Assembly: GCF_050908995.1 (NCBI RefSeq)
Contig: NC_135120.1
Coordinates: 2,431,433-2,495,432 of the forward strand
Direction: 5' to 3'
Length of the DNA stretch: 64,000 nt
Origin: Andrena cerasifolii
Taxonomy: Eukaryota > Arthropoda > Insecta > Hymenoptera > Andrenidae
Positions 21,190-32,989 of this stretch are shown in pieces. Under the pieces are notes generated by a model that was not told where the DNA came from, made no database searches, and was given only the letters and a program-made list of their open reading frames with translations. Position numbers and translations under genes: made by a program. Positions within the stretch are counted from its first letter, which is position 1, and each line of letters begins with the position of its first letter.

Positions 21190-22715
21190 GTGGAGGGGGA
21201 AACACCTACAGGAGCCTTGGTTACATGTGCGTGACTGATGCGTGCGCAGTTTACGCAACACAACCACCGCTCCTGTAGGTGTTCCCCTCCATCAGTGGCA
21301 CCTCGACCCCCCCCCCCCGATCCCTGGTTATTTAGGAGCCCGGCGACTATCTTCACAATTTCTTAGAATTCTTTATTCCAGAGTGAGAGAATCCGCGGAT
21401 ATACTACGGTATGACCCAACCAACGGAATGAACTGAAATTTTGAGGGGTTGGGCGGGAGGTGGAGAGACCCTCTAATATAAAATTTCCGCTGCGGATATT
21501 TCTTAGTTTCTGAGATATTAATAAAAAAATTTCGGCATAATACATTGAAATCTACCTATGTATACAGACGTTACTAACACAACCATCTTCTTCGTTTCAC
21601 AGTCGATGATACAATGTACGATATTGACCTCATCGCGCGATGCTTGTAACTGCATCAGTTTTTATTCCCAATACAGTACAGTAATACTAGAATATTTCCA
21701 AAGTCACATCGGTTCGCTGTCGTGCTTTCCGCGCCCCACGCACTGGTCTAGCTCCAACCGGTGGCCGATCGAGACGAAACTTGCTGAGTATTACGAGGGG
21801 TATTACAAAATTTCAAAAGTGGAAAATGGCGTGGGGGGGGGGGGCAGAAGGGCTCACGGGTAGGGAGGCCTCCACCAACGTAAATAAATTTCCAAAAAAA
21901 ATTAACAATTTTTTATTAATATTTCGGAAACGAAATATTAAAGAATACCCGAAGCTACAATTTTAGATTTAGGGCTCACACCCCCTCCCCACCCCACACC
22001 CAGACCTCATCTCGATCGGCCACTGGTGCCATTCGGAAGAATATCCTTTATTCGTTGCATTTATTCGAATAAAACTTTCGAATAAAAAAAAAAGGTAATT
22101 ATGCAGAACTGGTGTTTCCTCATCGATTTCAATTATTTTTGGATATGTTGCCGGGGATATGATTCTGAACAACTTTTTCCTATACATGTTACCGCCGCTC
22201 GACCTTCGTTGCCGAGATATTTGCCAGAAACTATCGGTATAATCCGACCATTGTTATATAGTCTGTTGAAAACCTTAGTGTTAACTTAGTTTAGTAAGCG
22301 CTAGTAACTGTAAGCCCTTTGTTCATATAATTCTTCTGTAACTATGGGATTTTCTGTCCCGGATAATAAAATAATATAATAATAATACCGATAGTTTCTG
22401 GCAAATATCTCGGCAACGAAGGTCGAGCGGTGGTAACATGTGTAGGAAAAAGTTGTTCAGAATCATGTCCCCGGCAACATATCCAAAAATAATTGAAATC
22501 GATGAGGAAACACCAGTTCTGCATAATTACTTTTTTTTTTTATTCGAAAGTTTTATCTCTCACTTTCGAACAAAGAATTCTAAGAAATTGTGTCCTCAAT
22601 AACCAGGGATCGGCGGGGCTCGAAGTACCACTGTTGGAGGGGAACATCTACAGGAACGGTGGTTGTGTTGCGTAAACTGCGCATGCATCAGTCACGCGCA
22701 CGTAACCAACTCCTT
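21190..22715. mobile_element. Composite foldback built from H1 hairpins, with LINE tail remnant
   Basis: An H1 hairpin at 21190-21330 and another at 22600-22715 lie in opposite orientation, and their flanks also pair (21300-21400 with 22555-22680). Inside, 22098-22240 and 22387-22531 are a second inverted pair with arms of about 145 bases. The spacer between these (22243-22386) ends TGTCCCGGATAATAAAATAA, which looks like the 3' end of a LINE. The whole is about 1.5 kb of nested inverted repeats with no real gene. Confidence 0.7.
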
Positions 22716-22831
22716 CGGATTCACGTTTCACGTTCACGGTTCGCGTTTACGTTTTTTGTAACGGGCAGTAGGATTTTGAGTTGTGTTGCGTTGTGTTTGT
22801 GTTTGTGTTGTGTTTGTTGGTTTAGTGTGGA

Positions 22832-25550
22832 ATGAGTGACACTCTAAATGTGAATATGCAGGATGTGGAAGAAGATATGGACAATAATTCTCCGTTTCGT
22901 CCACGAAAATTACGTTCGTCCGCAAGGAGATTTTCGAAACGGAAAGTACATCGCCAAAAGAGAAGATCTTCAGCCCTTCAGAAGAAACAAGAAATCGAAA
23001 AAACGGCAGACGACACTGCCGTAGGACATTCAGAAGAAGTGACCGAGGAACGTATGGTAGAGGAACCATCAACATCCGATGGACAAAATCATACGTACCA
23101 AAAGATAATGCACTCAACCATCCGATGAAGACACTGATACGGCCAGTTTGGGAGAAACTGAAGAGGCGCTTCAAGAATTTGATGTTGAAAGTAACGAAGA
23201 AGAAAACTTCGTTATAGAAAAAGTTGCAAAGAACGAGTCGCAAGAGCAATCGCGTCTCCTAAATAGCAACGATGTAATGAATTTTCAAAATGTGCTTGCT
23301 CAATTGCAGAAAATAGGTAAACATGCAAAACATAGAGAAGACTGCGGCATTGAACACCTACGAATAACTGGTGTGAAACGGTGTGGCTTCAAGAGCATCT
23401 TCAGCGTAATGTGCACTTTATGCCATTACAAAGCTGAAATCCACAATCAATCGAACGAAGCCGAAGAAGTGGATAGCAATCAGGGCGCCGTTAATGCAAC
23501 AATCTTATGTGGAGGCAGTTATGCTCAGTTGGAACACACTTTTGCAGGAGTGAACATACGTTGCATGTCGAAGAAAGAATTCGTGAAGAATCAAGATGAA
23601 TTCGTCAAGTCCGCAATTGCCGCTGCAGAAGAAGAGATGTTAGCAGCGGCTGAAGAAGAAAAACGTTTGGCGATTGAGAGAGGCGACGTTCTTCCCGGGT
23701 CAGGGACCCCTCACATCCCCGTTGTGGCCGACGGAAGCTGGATGAAGAGATCCTACCGCAGTGGATGTTACGATTCTGCGTCTGGAGTCGGCGTGATAGT
23801 TGGCTATCACACGAAAAAAGTATTATTTTACGGCGTTCGGAACAAAGTTTGCAGAATTTGTCGGATTGCTGCGAAAAACGAGAAAGAACCCCGAAAGCAC
23901 ACATGTTTCAAAAACTGGAAAACATCTCGAGCATCGACTGCTATGGAAAGCGATGCTATAGTAGAAGGATTCAACACTAGCGTAGAAAAACGTGGGCTCG
24001 TTTATTCTACACTGATTGCTGATGGGGACAGTAGCGTGTATAAGAAGATTATTGATGCGGACCCATATAAGAGACAGATTCGTGTAAAAAAGATTGAATG
24101 CACGAATCATTTGTTGCGAAACTTTTGCACAAAAATGAAAGCGATTGTAAAAAAGACCACATCTGGACCATTGAGACAAACTGTGGAAAGTAGCATTCGC
24201 CGGATGCGCACGGACATCGTGAAAGCCGCAAAGTTTAGATACAATCAGAATGTATCAATCGACGAGAGAACGAAGAATTTGTATGGCGACATACAGAATG
24301 TTCCAAGCCACGTGTTTGGTGAACACGCAGAGTGTGCAAGACTAGAATATTTCTGCGATGGAAAGAATAAAGAGAATGAGAAAAACATCGTTCCAGACTT
24401 GATGAAAATTGGAGTGTACCAGGACGTGAAAGAAATACTTCGTCCACTATTAGCTCATGCGGAGAGCTTACTCTATAATACTACTAATAACGCTGTGGAA
24501 AGTTTGAACGGACTAATTGCCAAGTACACTGGCGGAAAAAGATTAAATTTCGCCGAAAGAGGATCTTATACAGGGAGATGTGCTGCTGCTGTCGTGGAGT
24601 ACAACAGTAACCAAGTGCACTCGCGATTGGATGCGGTTATGAAGAAGAAAACGCCCGAGGTTGTGCACCAAATGGAAGAAAAGAAAAAGAAAGAAAAGGA
24701 AAAGAAAGCTGCAAAACAGAAGGAAACGAAGGCTGCGCGATATGTACGCAAGCATTTGCCCTCGCAGAAAGATTGTGATTATGGACAAAATGCACAGAAG
24801 CCATCCGAAATGTACGAACTGGAGCGGGAAAAGCATATGCAAATGCTCAGTGACTGGCAAGAGAAAAGACATGCCATTGAAGATGAAACAATCGGACAAG
24901 CAAAGAACCGCAAATGGTTGCAGTACAGGTCCAAATTGTTGACAGCATCCAATTTTGGACAAGTGTGCCGTCGCCGACCTGACACGCTTTGCGCAAATAC
25001 AGTAAAATCAATTCTTTATCCGAAGATAATTAGTGCACCCGCGGTGGAATACGGGAAAGAATGCGAGAATATTGCTCGCGAAGAATTGAAGAAGCAATAT
25101 ACAGATATTGCGGAATGTGGATTTTTCATCGACAGCTGCATCGCCTTCTTAGGAGCTTCACCGGATGGAATCATCGGTCAAGAGGGTATTTTGGAAATCA
25201 AATGCCCCAAATCAGCGGAGAACTTTACGCCTGAAGAAGCTATTGAACAAGTTCCCGCTGTCCGGCGCATGTTCACGCGTAACGCAGGTATTTCAATAAG
25301 TAAAACGCATCACTATTTTTATCAAATACAAGGCCAGTTACACATTACTGACAGAAAGTACTGTATATTTTGCCTTTGGACCCCGAAAGGGTTGAAATCT
25401 ATAAAAGTAAAGAGAGATGATGCGTTTTGGAAAAGAGAAATGGAGCCAAAACTTGTTCAATTTTATTTAGAATGCATGCTACCCGAATTAATAGATAGTC
25501 GGCACAATAGGTGCATGACTATTCGGGAGCCAAAATTTATTCTAGCATAG
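22832..25550 (+). pseudogene. Mutator-like transposase joined to a YqaJ exonuclease domain
   Basis: The long frame (23148-25550, 800 codons) has two parts. Residues about 120-470 resemble the Mutator-like transposase domain found in many animal proteins: Asp195 (VVADGSWMKRSY), Asp292 (IADGDSSVYKK), a CRIC..HTC cluster, HLLRNFCTK, and Glu451 (NNAVESLNGLI). Residues about 585-790 form a YqaJ/lambda-exonuclease nuclease: LLTASNFGQVC, EYGKECENIA, SPDGII (Asp673), LEIKCPK (Glu683, Lys685) and YYQIQGQLHI-like FYQIQGQLHI. A charged coiled region lies between. The acidic start of the gene (22832-23128) is in another frame; a one-base shift near 23113-23120 separates it. The gene sits inside the Maverick but has no Polinton relative, so it is inferred to be a later insertion. 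Confidence 0.8.
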
Positions 25551-25627
25551 AGAGCGAAAGAAAAACCGAAAAGCTTGAAAAAGCGAAAAAGGTCTCCCTC
25601 CAGAAATAATGAAACTATTATAACGGC

Positions 25628-26217
25628 CCGGCGTCGCACCGCGTTGTAAAGCGCGGTACCACTGACCCCGTCAGTGGTGACAAGTGCCAGCGATGGCACT
25701 TTTACTCGCGGATCATATGATCACGCGAGTCGATCGACGCCGCCGTCACTTCCCCGAAGAAGTGACGAAGAAAATAATAAATATGATCGATCCGGCGTCG
25801 CACCGCTGACTATCGTCAGTGGTGACAAGTGCCAGCGATGACACTTTTACTCGCGGATCATATGATCACGCGAGTCGATCGACGCCGCCGTCACTTCCCC
25901 GAAGAAGTGACGAAGAAAATAATAAATATGATCGATCCGGCGTCGCACCGCTGACTATCGTCAGTGGTGACAAGTGCCAGCGATGACACTTTTACTCGCG
26001 GATCATATGATCACGCGAGTCGATCGACGCCGCCGTCACTTCCCCGAAGAAGTGACGAAGAAAATAATAAATATGATCGATCCGGCGTCGCACCGCTGAC
26101 TATCGTCAGTGGTGACAAGTGCCAGCGATGACACTTTTACTCGCGGATCATATGATCACGCGAGTCGACCGACGCCGCCGTCACTTCCCCAAAGAAGTGA
26201 AGAAGAAAATAATAAAT
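25628..26217. repeat. Tandem repeat, about four units of 145 bases
   Basis: Units start CCGGCGTCGCACCGC at 25628, 25792, 25937 and 26082. Units two to four are 145 bases long and almost identical; the first is 164 bases with extra sequence, and the last diverges at its end. Each contains the palindrome GGATCATATGATC and AAGTGACGAAGAAAATAATA. The array starts 78 bases after the Mutator/YqaJ stop codon. Confidence 0.9.
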
Positions 26218-26261
26218 TTAATTCACCCTTTAATTTTTTCAGACACATTTCTAAGTTCACA

Positions 26262-26451
26262 GTGGAGCTGTTACTTTTTGACCCGTCGGGTAACCGGCTA
26301 CCCGGAACAACTTCAAGCCATTGAATGTGGTATTGTTCGATCATTTTTAGCTAATATCAAACAATACCATAGACAATAAAGCATTCAATTCCTTGAAGTT
26401 GTTTCGGGTAGCCAAGTACCCGACGGGTAAAAAAGTAACAGCTGTACTTCA
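26262..26451. mobile_element. 190-base foldback element
   Basis: GTGGAGCTGTTACTTTTTGA at the left and its near complement at the right (AAAAAAGTAACAGCTGTACTT) form arms of about 60 bases that also include ACCCGTCGGGTA. No coding content. Confidence 0.75.
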
Positions 26452-26601
26452 CAGGAGCAGACAGACGGAATCGGGCTCGATCAAATGCGCCAGGTTGATT
26501 CACACGGGCCTCGCAGGTATACATGATGTTCGACGAATTATTGAAACAAATTTTTACTTTTATATAAAACTTACAGAAATGTCTGCGATCATTTGTTACA
26601 G

Positions 26602-27029
26602 GCGGATTCTTTACCAAATTACTGCAAACATGGTTTATGGGACAGTAATGTCAGGACAAATGGAATGATAAGTACCATATTTCAGGTAAAGTTTAACAGC
26701 TTATACATCTGCAGTAAAATTTTGTACGTTTACAAAACTACAATTAAGTATTTCCTAATGAACTTCATAATGTGTTACAGATCCACACTGCCTATGTCAT
26801 CTTTCGGTACGAGCGACCTAAGAAAATTGTAGGAAGACCGTCAAAGAAGAAGAGGAAATACACCATTTTTATCTGTCCATTTCAAAGGGGCGAAAGCTTG
26901 AATGTCGAATTTCAATTCTCCAATCAAGTTGGATTGATTTATTGTAATGACTATAACTTGATTAGAAACAAAAAAAATATAAAAAAATGTTCTGTTAAAC
27001 GATTTTGTCAAAAAGGCACTAACAACTAA
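26602..27029 (+). CDS. Possible two-exon ORF fragment, unrecognised
   Basis: A plausible exon (26602-26685) ends at a GTAAAG donor and joins in frame to a second (26781-27029) after TTACAG. The second exon encodes an AT-hook-like basic patch (IVGRPSKKKRK). No start codon or upstream exon can be fixed, and the product is unknown. It may be a fragment of a host gene or of a transposon carried into the Maverick. Confidence 0.3.
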
Positions 27030-27041
27030 AAAATACTTCTA

Positions 27042-27215
27042 GTGTTGTGCTACAATTTCGATGGTGTTTTTCAACTTTAAATAAAAACGTGGTTCAGAAT
27101 ATTTCATAACAGAATATGAATCAATTTAGTATAGCCTCAAGTGTCGAAATGAATTTGTTGCGAGATATCCTGCTCCACGATTTTATGTGCAAATACACCA
27201 TCGAAATTGTAGTAT
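27042..27215. repeat. Inverted repeat with short arms
   Basis: TACAATTTCGATGGTGTTTT near 27050 pairs with AAATACACCATCGAAATTGTA near 27191. The spacer is about 120 bases. It may be a degraded foldback element. Confidence 0.6.
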
Positions 27216-27687
27216 AAGAAAATAATTATTTTTTACTTTTTAATGCATTTTTCATAAAATCGTTTATTATAAATTTTTTAATATACTTTTTCTAGTTTTT
27301 AGTGTTTGTGGATTTACATTACTCTTATTGCTGTATGCAGTTTAACAGTTTGCTTGAAGAATGGTTGATTTATTGTTATGGGTTATTATTTATTGGTGAC
27401 TAGGTAATTTTTTCACCCACTCGGAGTTTTTTCATAATTTTGTATTGTCAACCAAACTACGCACCTCTGCAAAGTTTCGAGGGAATTGGATGGTTGGAAG
27501 TGGTTTAAAATTGAGTTTCCACATTTGAATCAAACAAACAAACAAACAGAGGATCGTAGCTAAATAAAATCGTTTAATGGGACATTCCCAAATATCAGTA
27601 TTGTTAGTACTGAACTCTGGTTTATATTGATAAATTTTTACAACCGTGGAATAACAATTCCGAAGAAAACCATGTACAAAACTATTA

Positions 27688-29532
27688 TTGAAACAGACAA
27701 TTCTTGTTGATATAAAAGTTGATATAAACACCAGTCTCGACAAATTAGCATCTTTTCTTAGCGCGGATAAATTAAAAATTTTACGATCCCAATTTGAAAC
27801 AATATCCATCGAAGATTTCAATTTATTGACGCGAAAGGGTGCATTTCCGTACGAATACCTTGATTGCACGAACAAGCTGCATGATCCATGCTTACCACCG
27901 CGCGAATCATTCTACAGTTCGTTAACAGGTGAGACTGTATCCGAGAACGATTACGCGCACGCCGAGACTGTCTGGCAGCGTTTCGGGATGAGAACCTTGG
28001 GCGAATACAGCGATTTGTATTTGAAAACAGATGTCCTGTTATTGGCAGATATTTTTGAAAATTTTCGCGAAAGTTGTATCAAGAGTTACGGATTAGATTC
28101 CGCGCATTATTATACTTTACCTGGCTTTACATGGGATGCGATGCTAAAACATACCAAAATTACGTTCGAATTGCTCACAGACGTTGATATGGTCATGTTT
28201 ATCGAACGCGGTATACGTGGCGGTTTAAGCCAATGTTCCGGAAGATACGCACAAGCCAATAACAAGTACATGCCATCTTACGACGCATCGGAACAGTCAT
28301 CGTACTTGATGTACTTTGACGTAAACAATTTGTATGGATGGGCAATGTGCCAGCCCTTACCATACGCCAAATTTCAATGGGTCGAAGATGTCGCAAATTT
28401 TGACGTGTCTTCGATCGCTGTCGATTCGCCCACGGGATACATTCTCGAGATAGATCTGGAATACCCGCAAAGTTTGTACAACGCTCACGCCGATCTACCG
28501 TTCTGCCCAACGCGTGCCAAACCACCTGGCAGCAGACAGGACAAGCTACTCGCAACATTATAGGATAAGCAGCGTTACATTATCCATTACCGCAACCTGC
28601 AGCAGTGCACGCGTCATGGTCTTCGTATTACAAAGATACACCGCGTGCTTCAATTCGCTCAATCTACCTGGCTCCGCGATTACATCGAACTCAATACACG
28701 GTTTAGATCAAGCGCGACAAACGATTTCGAAAAAAATTTGTGCAAATTGATGAACGACGCGTTATTTGGCAAAACTATGGTAAATGTGCGAAATCACGTA
28801 TATGTAAAACTTTTAACACACTGGGATGGGCGATATGGCGCGGACGCAATGACCGCGAAACCGAATTTCCACAGCCGAAGTGTTTTTTCGGAAAATTTAA
28901 TAGCTGTTGAATTGCGAAAACTCGAGGTGAAATTCAACAAACCGATATACGTGGGTATGTGCATTCTAGACATATCGAAAATTTGTTTCTACGAATTTCA
29001 TCACGAGTGCATGTCTCCATTGCATGGTCAAAAATGTAAAATATTATATACAGACACTGATAGCCTCATCTATCACATTCAATGCGATGATATCTACGAG
29101 ACCATGAAACACAATATCAATAGATTCGACACAAGCGATTATCCTACTGACAATCCATATAATATGCCCCGCTTAAATAAGAAGGTTCCGGGGCTGATGA
29201 AGGACGAAAATAATGGGATGATAATGACCGAATTCGTAGGTCTTAGAGCGAAAATGTATGCACTCCGCGTAGATGGTAAAAAAGATACGAAAAAGGCGAA
29301 AGGCGTCAAGACCAACGTCATAGTCAGAACGATAAATTTCGACGACTACGCGCAGTGTTTGCATAAGGAGATCGAAATGGTTCGCAGGCAATCATGCATA
29401 CGGTCGAAATTGCACAAAGTGTACACAATTTCGGAATCCAAAATCGCTCTAAGTCCAAACGATGACAAACGGTACATCGTACCCGATTCAACTGACACGC
29501 TGCCCTGGGGACGTTATAGAGTACCATTGTAA
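27688..29532 (+). pseudogene. Maverick protein-primed DNA polymerase B, 5' truncated
   Basis: This is the C-terminal part of the replicative polymerase of the element. It shows the end of the 3'-5' exonuclease domain (exo III: YLKTDVLLLADIFENF), polymerase motif A (MYFDVNNLYGWAM), motif B (KLMNDALFGKTMVNVRN) and motif C with the catalytic pair (YTDTDSLIY, near 29047). Maverick polymerases usually exceed 1000 residues; about 600 remain, and the N-terminal region was not found among the insertions upstream. An in-frame TAG at 28561 replaces a residue that is tyrosine in relatives. It ends tail to tail with the integrase gene. Confidence 0.9.
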
Positions 29533-29654
29533 AATAAAAATTATTATATTTATTAACTCGTTCTTATAAAATAGTGGAATTATGTAAAATAAAATTGCTC
29601 ACACATGTATATATATCATTGTATTTTATTGAATCATGTATCATTATTATTATT
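29533..29654. terminator. Convergent polyadenylation region between polymerase and integrase
   Basis: The gap between the two stop codons is AT-rich with AATAAA on the + strand (about 29533 and 29588) and its complement TTTATT repeatedly for the minus strand. This fits overlapping 3' ends of convergent transcripts. Inferred from sequence only. Confidence 0.5.
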
Positions 29655-30642
29655 TTACAATACATTATTTTTATTTATCCATGAATTGTGTGATTTATCA
29701 AACCCCAGCCACTTGACACATACCTTATCCCCCTTTCTACGCAGCACTTTTTCCACTAGATACACATCAGAATCGGTGACGCGTTGCAGCTGGTGTTCAT
29801 AGAATCCTCCGGCAACGGGTTTTCCACAGGAATCGACAAGCAGATACGTCGCGGGATTAGTTGCTTGTACTTTGGCTATCTTGAACACCTCCGTTGTCCA
29901 ATTCGGCGTATAGCCTTTATCGAAGATGGTTTTAAATTTGCTTACACGCACAAACTCGCCCAACTTGAATCTCGCTGGAGCAGCGATCTTTATGTTGCTG
30001 TATACGGTGGCTAGCAGCTTGTCGGCGATCGCAGGGGTAACATCGTAAGGACGCATTCCGATGGTTCTATGTTTTCGCGTGTTATACTCTGCAAGTAGAC
30101 GCGGTAGTGAATCGGTCCATCTATAGGTTCCATTGAGCGTAAACAGTTGAGCTCCACATATTGTTCTTCAAAGTTCGATTGAAACGTTCTACGACGGAGG
30201 CCTTCATCACCGAATACGTCGAATAATGATTAATGTCGTGCTTTTTCAAGAGTTTTTGCACATCGGTGTTGTAAAATTCTTTTCCTTGATCGGTTTGCAA
30301 ATTTTTCGGATATCGATCTCTAAATATCTTTACAAACGCTTTAGTCACCTCAGCGCAACTTTTAGTCTTGAGCGGCAACGCCCATGCATACTTGCTCAAC
30401 ACATCAATGACGGTGAGTATGTAGTGGTGACCCTGGTTGAATCGCGAGTATGGACGCATTTCTACAATGTCAGCTTGCCACAAATCGTCGTATCCACGCT
30501 CTATGACGCGCCTCCGAGGAAAATGTCTTCGAGCTGGAGCGTGCAATTCCTCCACAAGTTGTAGCTTTTTGTGGTCATGGTTTTCTTCACTCATAGATTT
30601 CGATAAGGGCTGCATGTTTGATCGCAGATGTATCTTTGCCAC
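29655..30642 (-). pseudogene. Maverick retroviral-type integrase with chromodomain
   Basis: The core has DD35E residues in LWQADIVEM, LQTDQGKEFYN and VVERFNRTLK, preceded by a basic N-terminus (PARRHFPRRRVIERGYDD). The C-terminal part has the SH3-like region (RFKLGEFVRVSKFKTIFDKG) and a chromodomain-like end (VYLVEKVLRRKGDKVCVKWLGF). It would integrate the element's DNA in the nucleus, and the chromodomain may guide target choice. A single-base frameshift near 30160-30170 separates the core from the C-terminal ORF (30056-29655). Otherwise the gene is complete. Confidence 0.9.
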
Positions 30643-30672
30643 GAATGATGCGATAATTATCGTGTACGTGCA

Positions 30673-31107
30673 TTATGTGCTCTCCACCGCCCCAAGGAAA
30701 TTCTGGACAAGTTCAACCGTCTCGCATGATTCTCCTTCGCATTGTTGCTGCGGGATAGGATTCAATGCTTGCGATATCTTTTGAACGCTGTTTTGCAACG
30801 TCAGCATATCTCTCTGAAACGCGACCAGCTTCATCTCTAATTCTTCCTGCTGCTCTCTCAAAAGTTTAATGCTCTTTTCCATATATAGTTTATTAACGGC
30901 ATCTGTGTCGGCCACTGGCTGAGCTACGCGTCGTATCTTGCGGGATTTTGCATCAAAGTCGGCACCGGTCACGCAAAGAGCGGTATCACGCATATAATTT
31001 CGAAGCATGCCGCTCCATTTGTAAGAGTCCATTCTTGCTGCTCCACTTTTCTCGAGCGATACCCCCAGTTTGTTGATCGGAATCTCGATGCATACAGTGC
31101 ACCTCAT
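30673..31107 (-). CDS. Maverick 144-aa protein with tail-fibre-like motif and coiled coil
   Basis: The open frame starts MRCTVCIEIPINKLGV. At about residues 50-76 it has DFDAKSRKIRRVAQPVADTD followed by AVNKLY, which resembles the motif of phage and adenovirus-like fibre proteins where a shaft meets a trimerising region. Residues about 76-112 (LLREQQEELEMKLVAFQRDM) form heptads. It is intact and lies between integrase and the DUF8207-like gene, all on the minus strand. A structural or virion-surface role is an inference. Confidence 0.65.
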   Translation of the reverse strand: MRCTVCIEIPINKLGVSLEKSGAARMDSYKWSGMLRNYMRDTALCVTGADFDAKSRKIRRVAQPVADTDAVNKLYMEKSIKLLREQQEELEMKLVAFQRDMLTLQNSVQKISQALNPIPQQQCEGESCETVELVQNFLGAVEST

Positions 31108-31118
31108 CGGCGCACGGT

Positions 31119-32149
31119 TTAATTTATAATGAGGCCTACCTCGCGGAGTTCCTCAATAATCGATAGTTTCTCGTTGTCATTCGAGTTGTTACCCGCCTGA
31201 CACGACACTTCCAGCTAACGGAATCGGTCCACCAGCTCGTTGGGATCATCCCAGTGCACATAATCGATCTTGTTATCGTTTACCACCATGACTCGCGGTG
31301 TCCTTAGACCTTTCCCCGCATTACTGACCAATATACGGGGTAGTAGTGGCGCAATTACATGTTTGTACTTGTATCCTTTGTTACCCAATATGGGATTTTG
31401 TGCGCTATGGCCACGTCTGTGAGCATTCGTCATCAGCAGTATACTTTTATATTTTTGTTTATCAGCATCTGTGTATATAGCATCATCGGGAATTCTCTTG
31501 AAAATTAGTTTGTACAGACCGGGCGTTCCTCCATATCTTATACCGTCTATGATTATATTATCATCCTTGTCCATACCGAAAGCCTTATCCCCCAGCATCA
31601 TTCCACTACCACCAAAGTGTACACCGTACACATAATCTATGGTTGTATCCCTATCACCATTTAGGATTGCGCTCATGTATTTTTGTCCCAGCAGACCGAA
31701 ATGGTTGCGAAACGTTTCTTGCCCCTCGGATGTTTGGAGTTGCTCTGTAATAGATGCTGCAGCGATTCATCGGCAGAAGTTTCAAACACATCTTCGTCAT
31801 CATTGGTTGTGAGCGACTGTACATCGGGAAATGTATTTATTGACGCAGGAGGAACCGTGGAATCGTTTGATGTGACATTCAGCCGTTTCCGCTTCGATTG
31901 AATTGGTGTGGAGGTTACAAGCGAATTTTCCAATGACATGTATGACTGTTTACTATTTCTTTTACGCGATGCGTTCCATTTCGGCCGGATTTTTGTTTTA
32001 AGCGTTAATGTTTCGATGCTCATACTCGTCGCAGGTGATATGTCAGCTTCTGTCTCAGCAGTATTTTCCCCAATATGTTTTAAGGGCTCGGTAATAGGTT
32101 TAAAGTATATTTCCAGCGCGATATCTTCATCCATCTTGTCAGTCTTCAA
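31119..32149 (-). pseudogene. Maverick DUF8207-like protein
   Basis: Two ORFs form one gene. The first (32149-31673) is a Ser/Thr-rich disordered region with basic patches. The second holds the conserved block seen in many arthropod Maverick proteins (DYVYGVHFGGSGMMLGDKAF, GGTPGLYKLIFKRIP, ILLMTNAHRRGHS). They are separated by a frameshift around 31680-31700. A TAG at about 31215 is followed by the normal C-terminus, which ends at 31119 (KLSIIEELREVGL). So there is one frameshift and one nonsense change. Function unknown; the family name is my best recollection and should be checked. Confidence 0.65.
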
Positions 32150-32293
32150 AGACTGATGTTACATGCGAATGGATTCGCTGGTTTTTGCAATTACCATCGC
32201 TATTCTCTTACGATTCTTAATCTCTTGACTACTAATCATCATTGTATCGCCGACATTGCTTTCCCACCGACGTGTTGACGACGATTGAGCATC

Positions 32294-32989
32294 TCATGGT
32301 ACCGCAAACTCGTTAAATCCCTTTCTATAACGTCCATTGGACATCGCGCTATCTTTATCTATCACCATGAAACCATACTCCCGCTGCCAACAATTACGAC
32401 ACAAAGCGCAGAAATCCTCGTAAGACATATCAGTGTTTACATGATCGTTGTACACATGTTTCAAGTTGGTACCATCCTGCTTAAACAGTATCAACAGATT
32501 CGCATTGTCGCGTATAAGATGTTTGGGAATCTTTGTATACGTCTGATAGAGATAGAAGCAGTCAACGTTCGAGTGGCGCCCCATTGCAAAGTATTCCCTT
32601 ATCGTATCTTGCTTGTCGCATGCCACGTCGTCAAAGATAAAAATGGAATTCGGAAGCGATTCGCTCGGTGGGATGACGTCACTGTTATTCGAAAACGTAA
32701 AGTAGCGAATTTCATTTATCGGAGTCAATAAATTCTCCAAATACTTATATTTTGGCTGTTGCAACGACTAGGAATACACGTACACGTTCTCGAAGCACAC
32801 GCCGTGAGGACTTTCCAACAAGCTGACCAGCACTTTGGTCTTTCCACAATTTGATGGACCACAAATGAGGCAGCGTATAGTGTTTGGTAGCATGCTACCG
32901 TGTCTGCGTCTCGTTTTCGGAGACATCATTTGCGATTTATCATCAAAATTAGTCACGCGTATCGCCACAGGTTGTCGCACGAATCGCAT
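32294..32989 (-). pseudogene. Maverick genome-packaging ATPase (HerA/FtsK type)
   Basis: The N-terminal part has a Walker A motif (CLICGPSNCGKTKV) and the C-terminal part a Walker B motif (SIFIFDDVACD) followed by a sensor-like YLYQTYTKIP. It would pump DNA into capsids. The two parts are in one frame, interrupted only by a TAG at about 32768 (after NVYVYS). A TATAAATA lies on the minus strand about 55 bases before the start codon. Confidence 0.9.

Noticed and set aside
25628..26217. CRISPR-like array
   Set aside because: The units are contiguous, 145 bases long and nearly identical, with no short repeats separated by unique spacers. The context is eukaryotic.
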